Positions 48,501 through 59,261 of a stretch of 64,000 bases of DNA are shown here, in pieces. The notes under the pieces are model-generated. The model ran no database searches, had not been told where the DNA came from, and saw only the letters and a program-made list of their open reading frames with translations. This DNA is from Pelodera strongyloides (lineage: Eukaryota; Nematoda; Chromadorea; Rhabditida; Rhabditidae). The stretch is from NCBI GenBank assembly GCA_036852015.1, contig JAANDG010000033.1:186001-250000 (forward strand), in the 5' to 3' direction. The translations under genes and the position numbers were made by a program. The stretch's first letter is position 1. Each line of letters begins with the position of its first letter.

Positions 48501-51488
48501 CCGCTTTTTTTATTATAATTTATGCACATTTGCATAAGCTGCATAGTAATGCTGGTGTACTCGATGTGTTTCAAAAACCGGCCGGCATTCGCTTTAAGAC
48601 AATTGCTCGGACAATTTGGTGTATGTGTTGTGTCGTTTCAGTTCTACTGGGTAAATAGTGTGATCGACTCTCCGATGTACACTTTCTGGGGTCCGAACGT
48701 GCTGACCGACATTGTCACTGGTGCAGATTGGCAGGTATGTGTCATGACATAATAGTTAAAACTATTTTATTTCCAAATGCATATGCTGCGAACTGTTAAC
48801 GTTTTGTCTGTCGTGTCATTAATCATGAATCTCCGTTTCTTATTTTGGTAGAGATTTGGTAAGCAAAATGTGTAATTAGTAAACAATTAAAAACATTGTC
48901 TGACACACAGCGTTGTGATAAACTATTAATTATTATCGCGTAGATACATATTTTCAGTCAACCGGCCACTTTCCACGAATCACACACTGTGACTTCAATC
49001 GACGGCGTCCGGCTTCAGTGCAGCTTGATACAGTATGTTCATTGTTTTCGCGTTTCACCAACTTCTCGTCATATGCGCAAGAAGCGTGCCGTATGGTCGC
49101 AGTATCATCGCTGCCGCCTGTTCAAGCGCACTTTATCCGCGAAACAATATGACGTTAAGACAACATGATGTGTATTTCTTACCTTAATAATAGTTTGGTT
49201 AGCACAGTGGTTAGCATAGGGCATAGGTTAGTATAGTGGCATGTTTGCTGTTGTTGGTTAAAGGGTCAGGCCCATTTCAAATGACCCCTATTTTTGATGA
49301 TTCCATCTGATTCACCATGTCAAATATAGTAGGATGCAGTATTTTTCTAATTTTCAAGCGCAAAATTAAAGGGACAGGCCCATCAAAATAAACCTATATT
49401 TACGATACGTTCATAATGACTATCAAGCATTTTTATTACAATATATACAAACTAAATTTCACCATTATTCGCCCTAGACAACTTTTTCCAATGCGCTCAA
49501 CGCATATGTATACCATAAAACTGCAGATTTCAAAGCTATATATGCAAATTTTAATCGCATTATAATTTCACGATAAATTTGCATTGACGACAAGGATATT
49601 TGCGGCTTTACGGTATACATTTGATCTGAGCGCATCGGAAAAAAGTTTCCCATGGCAAATAAATGTGAAATTTAGTTTGCATATATTGTAATAAAAATGC
49701 TTGATAGTCACTATGGACGTATCGTAAATATAGGTTTACTTTGATGGGCCTGTCCCTTTAACGCAGTATTCAGCAATTTACCCCTGCCAGTCATACCCAA
49801 CTATTTACCGCATTTGTCACGCCCCTTCGCGCTAATTGGGCAATATTCTCTATTGGGCGTGGCAATTGCGATATCGGCCAATCAGCGCGAATGGGCGTGC
49901 CAACTGCGATGCATAGCTGTGTATGACTGCTCACGGTAAATTGCTGCATAATGAGTGATTTTTGCGCTTGAAAATCAGAAAATTATCGCATCCTACTATA
50001 TTTGACATGGAGAATCAGATGGAATCATCAAAAATAGGGGCCATTTGAAATGGGCCTGACCCTTTAATAAAGATGTATATATAAAGATGTGTCTGTTTTT
50101 TTGTATTCTTATCCATTTATTCGTTGTTAGTGGCCTTATATTGTCAAAACTTGCGCGATACTTTGTTGTCGTAATAAATGTTATGTTATGTTATAATGCA
50201 AACTACTGTTTCAGGTGCTCTGCGTGTTGTCGATGAACATTTACTACGAAAAAGTGTTTGTCTTCCTCTGGTTTTGGATTCTTTTCGTGGCGATAATTTC
50301 GACTGGGAACGCGATTTATTGGGCAGGATCCATGTTCCTATCGTCACGGGTTGGTAGATTCTAGCATTTCCACAGCATCTTGTTTCAAGCTTTGTGATTT
50401 TGTTTGTCCACAACAGGGTATCATGTTGGTTGCATATGTATGTATCATTAAACTATCCACAACAGTTTTCTAGGTTACAGGCGTTTGGTATAGGGTATAA
50501 GTAGGCCAAATTTTGTAACTCTCCAAATTACGCGCAATTGAATTTTATTCCACGAACTTTGGAAGATACGTTGCTGACGTTTCATATAAGAATGCCCATC
50601 ACGAGTACAACCTTGAAATATCTCTGCGTAGTATTGGAAAGTCGCCACAGGCGGCGATAGCCGTATGGTATACTATACACTAGGTGCAGATTGAACCAAT
50701 TTTCGAATTGTCAAAATAAAGTTCCTGTCACGTCTTGATAGTCGTAGTACATATAATTGTGAACTGCGGCAAAACCGTAAAAAAATCTTTGCGCTTCAAG
50801 AGCGTGCACATTTATTCAAGGGTGAAAAGACAGTTTCAATGTTTCCTTGAGACATGTTGAGCAGAGGTCCTGAGTAGTAGGCGACGAGTTCCAGATGAAC
50901 AATTGCTCGACGTCTTCGGTCCACGACCAGGAGAGGTCGCCCAAAATAGTTTCCCATTTCAGGCTCGCCGATCTCTTCACAATTATATGGATACTGATCC
51001 GAACGATTCTACTAATACCGAACGCCAGCGATTCTTTGACATTTTGGGACGTGACGGACTTTTTGTATTGCAACATATGACGTTGAATTTGGGAGATTTG
51101 CCGTCTAGGTGAGGTTGATATTATTATTTTGTAATTCCGATAATTTAAATGTGCCCTCACAAGCAAACACACTCTCCATCACTCTCTCCATTGTCTCTCC
51201 CTGTCTTGGCGTATCTCGCTCTCTTCCTCTGTTTCTATTTTCTCCCTCTCTCTGTTCAGTATTTAAAGACTCAGGCCCACGTACAAAAAGCTTCCTCCAA
51301 TGGTTTGTGATGAATTTTTGTGTGATCACTCAAAAGTGGCACAATTTGTATAATATGCAAAAATCATTAAACTTCATTTCAGTTATCTGGCCATAGCGAT
51401 GCGAAATATTGCTCCGCATTTCGAACAAAAGGAACTTGAAGGAGTTCACGAAAAACGACGCCTACTGCACAGTGCTAAGGATGTTTAG
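45521..51488 (+). CDS. Innexin (gap-junction channel subunit), complete, 11 exons
   Basis: Exons 45521-45598, 45801-45923, 46307-46426, 47021-47099, 47466-47543, 47914-48053, 48642-48734, 48958-49032, 50215-50349, 50963-51108 and 51383-51488 are in phase and give 390 residues plus TAG. TM1 (about residues 35-52) is followed by DPIQCW and YCYV, the two extracellular-loop-1 cysteines. The innexin signature YYQW then opens TM2 (VPYILAVQAFLFYLPRFVW). TM3 lies near residues 205-230. Loop 2 has HCDF and VLCVL, again two cysteines. TM4 is FVFLWFWILFVAIISTGNAI, with the C-terminal tail RDGLFVLQHMTLNLGDLP. Innexins assemble into intercellular channels or hemichannels in the plasma membrane. The start ATG is the first in frame after the repeat block. 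Introns hold MITEs at 48416-48597 and 49258-50067. Confidence 0.95.
46705..46860 (+). repeat. tRNA-like repeat in innexin intron 3
   Basis: TGGTGGGCCTAGTGGGTAGC resembles an A-box, but the B-box is not clear. It is followed by short direct repeats (TCCACGGTAG twice, CAGTTGCCCAG twice). Confidence 0.4.
48416..48597. mobile_element. TTAA-AGCG MITE, family 1, in innexin intron 6
   Basis: TTAAAGCGAAATACCAGCCG to CGGCCGGCATTCGCTTTAA, with ATTTATGCTAATTTGCTCGA inside. The right TTAA ends 44 bases before the exon at 48642. Confidence 0.9.
49258..50067. mobile_element. Foldback MITE (TTAA-AGGG family) carrying a nested MITE, innexin intron 8
   Basis: Ends TTAAAGGGTCAGGCCCATTT and AAATGGGCCTGACCCTTTAA, with arms of about 150 bases. 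The left arm is split at 49366-49761 by another element. Without it, the left ar​m matches the right arm base for base in length. Confidence 0.95.
49366..49761. mobile_element. Nested foldback MITE (TTAA-AGGG family)
   Basis: Ends TTAAAGGGACAGGCCCATCA and TGATGGGCCTGTCCCTTTAA, with arms of roughly 110 bases and an AT-rich centre. Both edges carry TTAA; removing the element and one TTAA restores the host arm. Confidence 0.95.
50470..50930. repeat. Dispersed repeats in innexin intron 9
   Basis: 50480-50680 matches the 40795 family (CAGGCGTTTGGTAT, GGCGGCGATAGCCGTATGGT). 50785-50930 has GCGCTTCAAGAGCGTGC and GACGAGTTCCAGATGAACAA, both also found in order at 23020-23390 and, split by MITEs, at 60440-60890. 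The open frame across the latter precedes the real exon acceptor (TTTCCCATTTCAG at 50962) and is not coding. Confidence 0.55.
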
Positions 51489-52577
51489 GTAGAGCATTGA
51501 GCTTTCTTTGAAGCTCAACAGGGGTGCAGTTAACAACTGATGTATACTTTATTTTGTAGGGACTGAGCAAAAAGCGTGCAATCAAAAATTGCGAAGCTAA
51601 GCAACACGAACAGTTATGAGCGAAAGAAAACCAGCCATTTTTTCGAGTATTTCGGGGGTAGAGAGTAGTAAGTCCTACTGCAAAGGCAGCCGTCTAGAGA
51701 TTTGAATCTGGAAATAAATTTTTGCTTTGCATTTATTAAATACCACATGGCAACTTGAGCTAGATTTTTTTTATCGACGAAGGGCTCTTTCTTCCCTTTG
51801 ATTCTCAGCGTAGAATATCGCTCAAAATAAAACTCGAAAACACATCGGTAGGACTGATTATGGTCTTTTTCTCTCTCATAACTGATCGGGTTGTCACGTT
51901 TAGCAATTTTTGCATCCAAAACATTTATCAGAATTAAAAACTCTACAAAATGAGCTATATCCCAATTGCTAACTCCATAGTGAACCCATGTCAAAGGCTT
52001 CACCTCAGGCTTATTGCGCGCATACTCAACCTGCTTAGGATTTTTAGTGAGTAGAATCATACTGTTCAAAAAAGTAGTGACCACGGTAGATTTTATAATC
52101 AGGACATTCAGAACAAGTGTTATTGTTTGTAGTTGAATTTGTTTTAGAAAGAAACACATGTAGTATTTTGGTGTGATTATTATTACTTTCTGTAAATACT
52201 TGGCATAATAAATTGCGGATGGTGCTAGAAATCAGCATATGTTGTTAGGCCTGCTAGACAGGCTATTCCATACGAAGCCTTGCATATCATGTGTGGAGCG
52301 TACATTATAAATAGTAGTTTTTTTTGTGATTTCTGCTTTGTGCATCTAGCCTATTTGAATTGAAACTGTGCCTTATGAATAATAAAAGGTTGTGATACTC
52401 TGGTTCTGGTACTATATGTCTTTTTTGAAAAAATTCTGTAAATGCGTAAGCCAGTTTGCCTTACTTTGATCGGTTGCATACCAATATTACCGAGAGGTAC
52501 ACGAGCTTTATCCTAAATACAAAAGAGACATTGATCTAGCAAATTTTACTTCCAAAATGATCAGAAGTTTATCCCGT
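51489..52577. other. Gap between convergent innexin and GT14 genes
   Basis: It contains both 3' untranslated regions and, on the minus strand, an unexplained open frame (51614-52159). Confidence 0.6.
51614..52159 (-). CDS. Unassigned 181-codon open frame
   Basis: A continuous minus-strand frame ends VHYGVSNWDIAHFVEF, ILINVLDAKIAKRDN, then a basic C-terminus with CLCSRTYYSLPPKY. An overlapping frame at its start reads NTCSECPDYKIYRGH, suggesting a frameshift or another exon. It is unusually long for this AT-rich DNA and reads like protein, but I recognise no family. It may be the last exon of another transcript, an old mobile-element gene or chance. It is not part of the GT14 gene, whose stop is fixed by the second copy. 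Confidence 0.3.
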   Translation of the reverse strand: MCFFLKQIQLQTITLVLNVLIIKSTVVTTFLNSMILLTKNPKQVEYARNKPEVKPLTWVHYGVSNWDIAHFVEFLILINVLDAKIAKRDNPISYEREKDHNQSYRCVFEFYFERYSTLRIKGKKEPFVDKKNLAQVAMWYLINAKQKFISRFKSLDGCLCSRTYYSLPPKYSKKWLVFFRS

Positions 52578-55500
52578 TCATAAATCATCGCATGTGTAAT
52601 TGTTTTTGTTGAAACCATGGCGTTGTTGGACGAGACGGTACCGCACCTGAAAATACCTTATGTATAACAATGCATGTATGCATGAAGATGAGTGAATGAT
52701 CGATCGAGGTGAGAGATCGAGGTGGAGTGAATTAGAGAAGTAGAACAGTGTACTATCTCTCGGGGAATAGCCTGAAGACGGTGAGCAATTTGTCACTTGG
52801 ATACTTGCTCAGAAGGGAATTGTCAGTTAAACACGATGAACCACCCTTGAATAATGTGGCACGAAGTCCAATATGTTTATTTTACTAATCAACTTACCCC
52901 TGTATGGTTGTTCACAAACGCTTCATCAATATCAATGGTACCCGTATATGTTCTATTATGAACGGCCTCGGCGATGCAAGAAATCGCAGCAAAGTCATGA
53001 TTCGGAAGCATTTTATTGTAGACCAGAAATCGTCTGCCCATAGTGCTGCAATACAACAGGTGATGTCTAGTACCAACATAAGTTATGGAAATTTTCTTCA
53101 TCTTTCACTTGCCAGCCAAGTTCGTCAAATGTTCGTCAACTACTGTTCCCATCAAATAAATCCTGGAAATGCAAAAAACCTAATGCCTGCTACCATTCTT
53201 TGAAATTTAATCAATCGATACCAATTAATAAGTATCTATCAATAATTGAAATATATAAGCTCACCCAAGGTATGACAAGTCCTCCACGCCAAATATGCAA
53301 ACGTGGTGCCGCTCTTTGGCGCATTTCACTTTGCCAAATCTCCAATTTGCCAACCTGAAATGGCTTATAATTTCGTAAGACACTACTCCTTTAATTTAAT
53401 CGATGTTGGCTCAATACCATATCTATACTTGCTTATGAGTTTGAACCACAAATGACACTGAAAGGTTCACGACCAGGAAGCATGAGGCATGCTGCGAAGT
53501 ATGTTTTTTGTATGTGCGTGAGTGTGTGTGTATGTGTGTTTATGTTTGTGTGACTCGGTTACAACCAAATCTGTACTGCCTGCGCGGCTCTTGAACACTA
53601 ACCTTTGTCCTTCTCTCTTGTTTGTATTTTAGTATGCGCATGTTAATAATGAGTTAATAAAATAAAATAAAGTAACTTCATTGAACCTTGTTATATAAGA
53701 AAGTTCCTTCTTTTTATAACATGAATGGTGGATGGCGCCAGGCATTCCCAGAGTATCTGATACAAACAGAGTATTTAAGAATTGCTCATCGACGCCGTGG
53801 CGCTGAAAATAAAGGAGAGGGTCAGCAATTCTGGACTTAATCAGCTCGAGACTAAATCTAAGGGTTGCGAAGAATTTTTCAGGGATTTTTTTCAGGGTAC
53901 ACACTACAGTTTCGGTAGTGGGTACCATAGGGAGTAGGAGGACGGGCCACAGAAAGAACGGTTTGATACTAAACCAAGTACTCAATTCTTACATGTCATA
54001 TTCGCTTGTCTTCAAATCCTTAGATGTAAATTTATCTTAAATGTCCACTTACCCAAATAATTAGTATTCTTTGCTTTTATGATTGACATATGAAAGCTAA
54101 CAAAAAAAGTAGGAAAACAGCCTTGTATCGCTTGCACTTGAACGGCTTACCCAAAGAGCCCACAAGTCAAACACGGCAACCACGCGGTATGATGGGATTT
54201 GAGGAAACCGACCACGCCATATAAAAAATCGCAGCTACAAGAATATTTTGAAATCTTAAAAGGCTTCGTTATAATTTAGGCTGGCAAAGCCTTCCTTCCC
54301 AAAACCCATTTCGACTGCTTATGAGTATAATAATGGGACTCGGCCGGAGGTCAAGGGACCGATTCCACTTTGGTATCCTTTTCCGAGTGTCGTCGTCGGT
54401 TACCTCTAATCCCACAATCACCGCTTGTTGTTACCTTGTAGGTAATCCTGACTCAGTAAAAGAAACCGACCTTAACATTCAACTGGTCAATCATCTTGGT
54501 CAAACCAACTTTGTTAACCATCCAGTCCACTGCTTCTCGTGTTATACTCGCGTGGACGGCACCCTTCGCGAAGACAACATTGGCATCCTTTTGTTCTTGT
54601 GTAGTTAACGGAGTATCTGTTAGGAAAAAAGGAACTTATTCCTTGGTCACTTATTCTTTCACCAACCTTCCCCCCTTCTGTTGTACTTAGTACCCATAAA
54701 TTTGTAAAAATTTGCCTACTGTTGGTGAAGATCCCCAATGCTTCAATTGTCCAATTCATCTTGTAATCTATTCTTCCGCCAACTACCGTCAAGGCTCGAA
54801 TATCGTTAGCACCATTCAGAATTGAGAAAACTTTTGCCAATTCGGCGTGCGTGTGAAGAATGACGTCATGGTTCTAAAATGAAGCGTTATTGAAACAGTA
54901 TTACACTACTTCTAGAGCTCTGCTTGACGACAGTCAATGCTCCATGCTAGGCACTGTAGAATTAGCCGATGTAGGCAACTAAACGAGTGTTTTGCACACC
55001 TATTCAGACCGTCAGGGTTCGAAGCTTGAGGAAAACATGAGTCGATCTGTTCACTTACGACAGGAAAGATTCTTCCTATGCGTCCTGATCCTCGTAATAC
55101 TACCAACCAACACAAGGAAAAAATGGGAGTGGATCCCTAATAATTAAAGGCTCCGGTTTATGTATAAACATTTCCCCGATTAATCAGCGATAAAACAGGA
55201 ATAATAAAATGGGGGTTTCCTTACGTGCAAATGGTTCAAAACTGGTTCAAAAACACACAAGAATATGTTCGCGACGATTAAATATCAAGGAGTATGGCTT
55301 TTACTATGTATTATATATACATAGTTTTATCACAGAAAAATTGGGGAAAACTTTTGGTATGCGGGCCTGAGACTAACACTTCTATACGCAATAACCTATA
55401 TAAAATGTGTTTGTGCTACTGTCATGAATGAGAACGCTCACTATGCTAGAAAAAATGTTACTTGAAGTAGCATGATATACTTCCATTCGGGCTTCTTTAT

Positions 55501-57723
55501 GAGCACTTTCATGCACTCGTAGTGCGCTTTATTGACATTATGGCCAGCGGAATCCAACTTCATTTGAACTAAAACAATGATATTTGGTATCGTAAATGAT
55601 TGGTAATTTTGAAAGGGAAAGTCTGCAATAGCTACTGAGAAAGCAAGCACCACATGCCGTTGAAAGGGCGCTATGTTCTAAGTTAACTCCTAATGAAACG
55701 TGTCGCAGATACAAAATACGGTGCAAAAAAACGGTTGCTTCACGGAGGAATAGTAGACGGCCTATGCGTATACAGCCTAATCACTGGGATAAATGTAAGT
55801 TCGTAAAGTACGTAAAACCCTTCTTAACCCTATAGAACTGTAGTATTATTAATAACCAGTTCGAAGGAGGGCCCGTAGGGCTCTTCGAACGGCTGGTTAA
55901 CAATAATAATAATAATAAAATTTATTGATTATATTCAAAGTTTTTATTCTTACCAGAAGGAACATAAAAATTCTGAAAGCATTCAGAAATACGTTTGATA
56001 TGCTTTTTAAATTCAGCCGAAGCCTTGCTGTCAATTATGTAGCAATAATGATTGTTTGTGTTATATGTAGACGCCAGCTGGTATTCGAGAAACGGATAGT
56101 CCTGAATTGTTTTTGTGAATTTTTCTCTCCTCATTGTTAATCAGTAAGTCCAATATTTCATTCGTTTTTTTTTCGGTTGCAAAGAATAGCTGGACCAGCT
56201 TCATTTAACATAGATTTAAATATTACCTTGTAGACTATCCGGGCGAAAGCAATTGAATAATTGACTTGCGGTCGTGGAACCTCTCCAATTATACGGGTTC
56301 TCAGAGCAGCACAAGTCATGTTTAAGATTGTACTCTGAATTTTAACATGTTATAAATTTTATACAGAAAAGGCCATCCGCTTTATTGGGACACATACAAA
56401 CAAATGAGACCAGGTGTGTTGGGACTACAACAAAATGCGAGGTGGAGACAGATCAATTCATGGGTAGAAATGGACAAATCTCAATGACAGAAAAAAAAGG
56501 TGTATTATTAAATTCTTGTATTATTAAAATGTTTTTTCTCGACAAGTATAAATATTTGGTAAAAATGGAAAAGTCCGTTCAAAAAGCTATGCCACTTATT
56601 ATGAATGGAAGAAATTCAATGGCTATCTCCGGAACACTTTGCCAACACCTTATGGGATATTGATTTGTTAGCTGCAAAGCAGCCCATTTTCTTTCTGTGC
56701 GCTTATTAGGTTTATTGATTGATTAAATGGGCTGTCACGCAGCCAAGCAAAAAAAAATGCGCGGGGTCGGGTCTTCTAGGTCGGCAATAGGTATTTGAAT
56801 CAACACAGTTATGTGCTGTACTTTTAGTTCTTCTGTTTTATGAAATTTCTTTTTAGCTGCTTTTCTTCTTGTCATCTTATTTGGTGCATTTGGAATAGGA
56901 CACAGCCATAATGTACGTTTTGTTGGAGTAAATTTGCGGAAATTAAATGTAGCTACTTTTCTTTTGGTCACAAAAGATTAGTATTGATTACTGCTTGCTC
57001 TCTTACTTTGTCGCTATTTTCACAGGAAGGCTTGGTTATTATTGCAGATTTGGTGTCTAAGTAGGAAGAAGTCGTGCTTGTGTGGGAAAGGCTACAACAA
57101 CAATCAGACAGCGGTGGTGGGTTCAGTAAACCCTGCTTGTTGTTAGCGCTTTCTATTGCCGACGTATATCGATGAGGGCATATTTACACCTTCGTGGGTA
57201 CAACCCTTTAACTTGAACTTGAATCACCTTATAAACTCTCCTTTTCTTCAGCACCTCATCAGCATAATCCTGATCATTGGCAAACAATCGTTTACAATCG
57301 ATATCTGCAACTTCCGGTCGTCTCTTGAAAAGTGGTATCGTTTTTATTGATTTTGATCCATTTACCGTCGGGCCCAGAATTTTCCAACCTGAATGCATCA
57401 CTTGTAAGACTCACTAAGTTTCAATCTCTGTTGGCCCAAACGCTGGGAAAATTGCACTTAAACGTAGTGATGTGTCCGAACACGGACCTAGATAATTACC
57501 TCAAACTTGGCTAATTAAAGATTCTGCCAACGCTCTTCTGCTATGTTCTCCCAAATATAGCTGCGTCCAGTTTACCTGCGTCCAGATTGTACAATGCGTA
57601 CGCATCAATTAACAAAATGAAGGTAAATATAGTTATCATAGAATATTTTCGACAGTTTCTTCCTTTGTATGTGTTTCGATAATTATTATTTCCATCATTA
57701 ACGACAATTTTCGACGAGACCAT
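52578..57723 (-). CDS. GT14 'Branch' beta-1,6-N-acetylglucosaminyltransferase-like enzyme, copy A
   Basis: Eleven exons in gene order: 57723-57576, 57388-57228, 56334-56227, 56101-55954, 55568-55462, 54873-54720, 54616-54471, 53802-53687, 53354-53265, 53045-52898, 52646-52578. They total 1395 bases, 464 residues plus TGA, with every phase fitting. A short cytosolic N-terminus and signal anchor (YSMITIFTFILLIDAYALY) mark a type II Golgi protein. Then follow CKRLFANDQDYADE; RIVYKDYPFLEYQLASTYN; NHYCYIIDSKAS; LDSAGHNVNKAHYECMKVL; WKYIMLLQNHDVILHTHAEL; LNGANDI; GVDEQFLNTLFVSDTLGMPG; and HVCIFGVEDL, the order of the family-14 catalytic domain. Family members add branching GlcNAc (or xylose) to glycans; the exact acceptor cannot be read from sequence. 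Nematodes have many such paralogues. Convergent with the innexin. Confidence 0.93.
55856..55915. repeat. Interspersed hairpin repeat (copy 2) with AAT tail
   Basis: GGCCCGTAGGGCTCTTCGAA and CGGCTGGTTAACAATAATAA. Matches 2819-2890. It lies 39 bases into intron 4 of GT14 copy A in gene sense. Confidence 0.6.
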
Positions 57724-59261
57724 TTAAGCCTGCGGAAACAGTAACATTTGTGAACTCTCGGACTTCCTGTCCAATAAACTGGGGAAAACTTTTTGCTCTT
57801 GGGCCCGTTAAAACTGATAATATAGGAATGATACTAAAAAGTAATGTCATATAGGTTATCAGGATTGACGCTGTTTGTCGCTATTGTGCACAATATCTGT
57901 CTTTTACGGCAAACATATAACTGACCTAAAGAAACGGAGGTATTTTTGTGGCACTGTGTATATTCAGTACGTTGGATGGAGATGGAGTCGAAAAAGAAAA
58001 TAAGACAAGTATTAACTAACAATCAGAATAATGTAAAATAGAAAGCATTGTCACGTTCAAAAGAGCTTCGCTCCCGAACAGTTGAAATATTATTGTTTGC
58101 GACTTTGAATAGGTTCCAGCTTTTGTTATATTGTAGGGAATTTTTTTTGTTGCAAATATGCTCTCATAAAAGCGCTTAGGCAAACACTTATCGGGATCGT
58201 CATTGATATCAGTTCCCTATGTCTAAAAAAATTTTTGGAAAACTTCACTATTGTATGTGTAAGTTGCAAATGTTGACCTTCCAAGAACAACATATCGTTA
58301 TATCGTTTCTACTCGGGTCTAGAGCGCACGACGCGGTCACGCCTAATCGCGCGTATCGTATACTTACCCGGAAACTCGTCGTGCGGGTAGCCGTAACCTC
58401 ATCGTGCGGGTAGCAGTTACCGCACAGCGCGGGTAGTGGTAGCCGTAATCGCAGCACGCGCTCGAGAACGTAGGGCTGAAGCTTTACAAGGAAAGCTGAG
58501 AACAGTATAAACGCTTAACAATACAAAAATAGGATCTGATCTTTTGATCGATTTGTAGAATCGATCCTTTATTTTTATATTTAAAAAATTTGTTTCTAGA
58601 CATTTTTTTTCATTTTTTTTTCTCGTATTCTATTTTATTTGTTTGATCATTTCTAACGAAAAATTCCATAAGTGCACCACATTTTTCAATAGCTTATCTT
58701 ACTACAATAATCGTGCGATAAAAACGAAAAATTGTTATATTTATTTGCCACTAATTGTAAAAAAACATGGTTAAGTTCCTTTCTGTCGAATTTCTGTTTC
58801 ACGATGTTGCATACAAAGTGGGACGCTCTGCGCAAGAAAACGAAATAATTGCCGAAATCACAGAAAAAAACCGTCGTTGGCCAGTCACCAAATGTTTTTT
58901 TAGCTTAAAAACCATCTGGTGACTGGCTCGCGACTGGTTCGGATGATCAGTTAATGATGGTTTACGATGAAGCTTGGTCACCACTTGGTCACGAAGTGGT
59001 CACCAAATGGGCTGTCCCACGAGAAAAACCATTGAACCGTTGGGTTCACCCACCATTTCCTACGTAATATATTATATATTCTCAAGCATCTCAATTAACA
59101 TAATCCATTTTATACTATTAATATATTTCATTCCAATGTTACGCAGCTATAAAGCCCCAATACGGCAGGCACTCATGAACGGTATCAATTAAAAAAATTG
59201 ATAAAATTTCTCATCAAAAATAAATCGACACATGACGATTTTTTGGGGTTCAATCGGCTAA
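57724..59261. other. Intergenic between the two GT14 copies
   Basis: It holds the promoter of copy A and the 3' end of copy B. At 58310-58460 there are repeated GTGCGGGTAGCCGTAACC-like units with palindromes (GCGCGTATCG). At 58875-59035 there are inverted pieces (CCAGTCACCAAATG / CATCTGGTGACTGG) related to 8930-9060. No further gene. Confidence 0.5.

Noticed and set aside
50870..50962. Upstream extension of innexin exon 10 (frame LLDVFGPRPGEVAQN)
   Set aside because: The sequence belongs to a dispersed repeat. A strong acceptor TTTCCCATTTCAG at 50962 restores phase and the family's expected residues.
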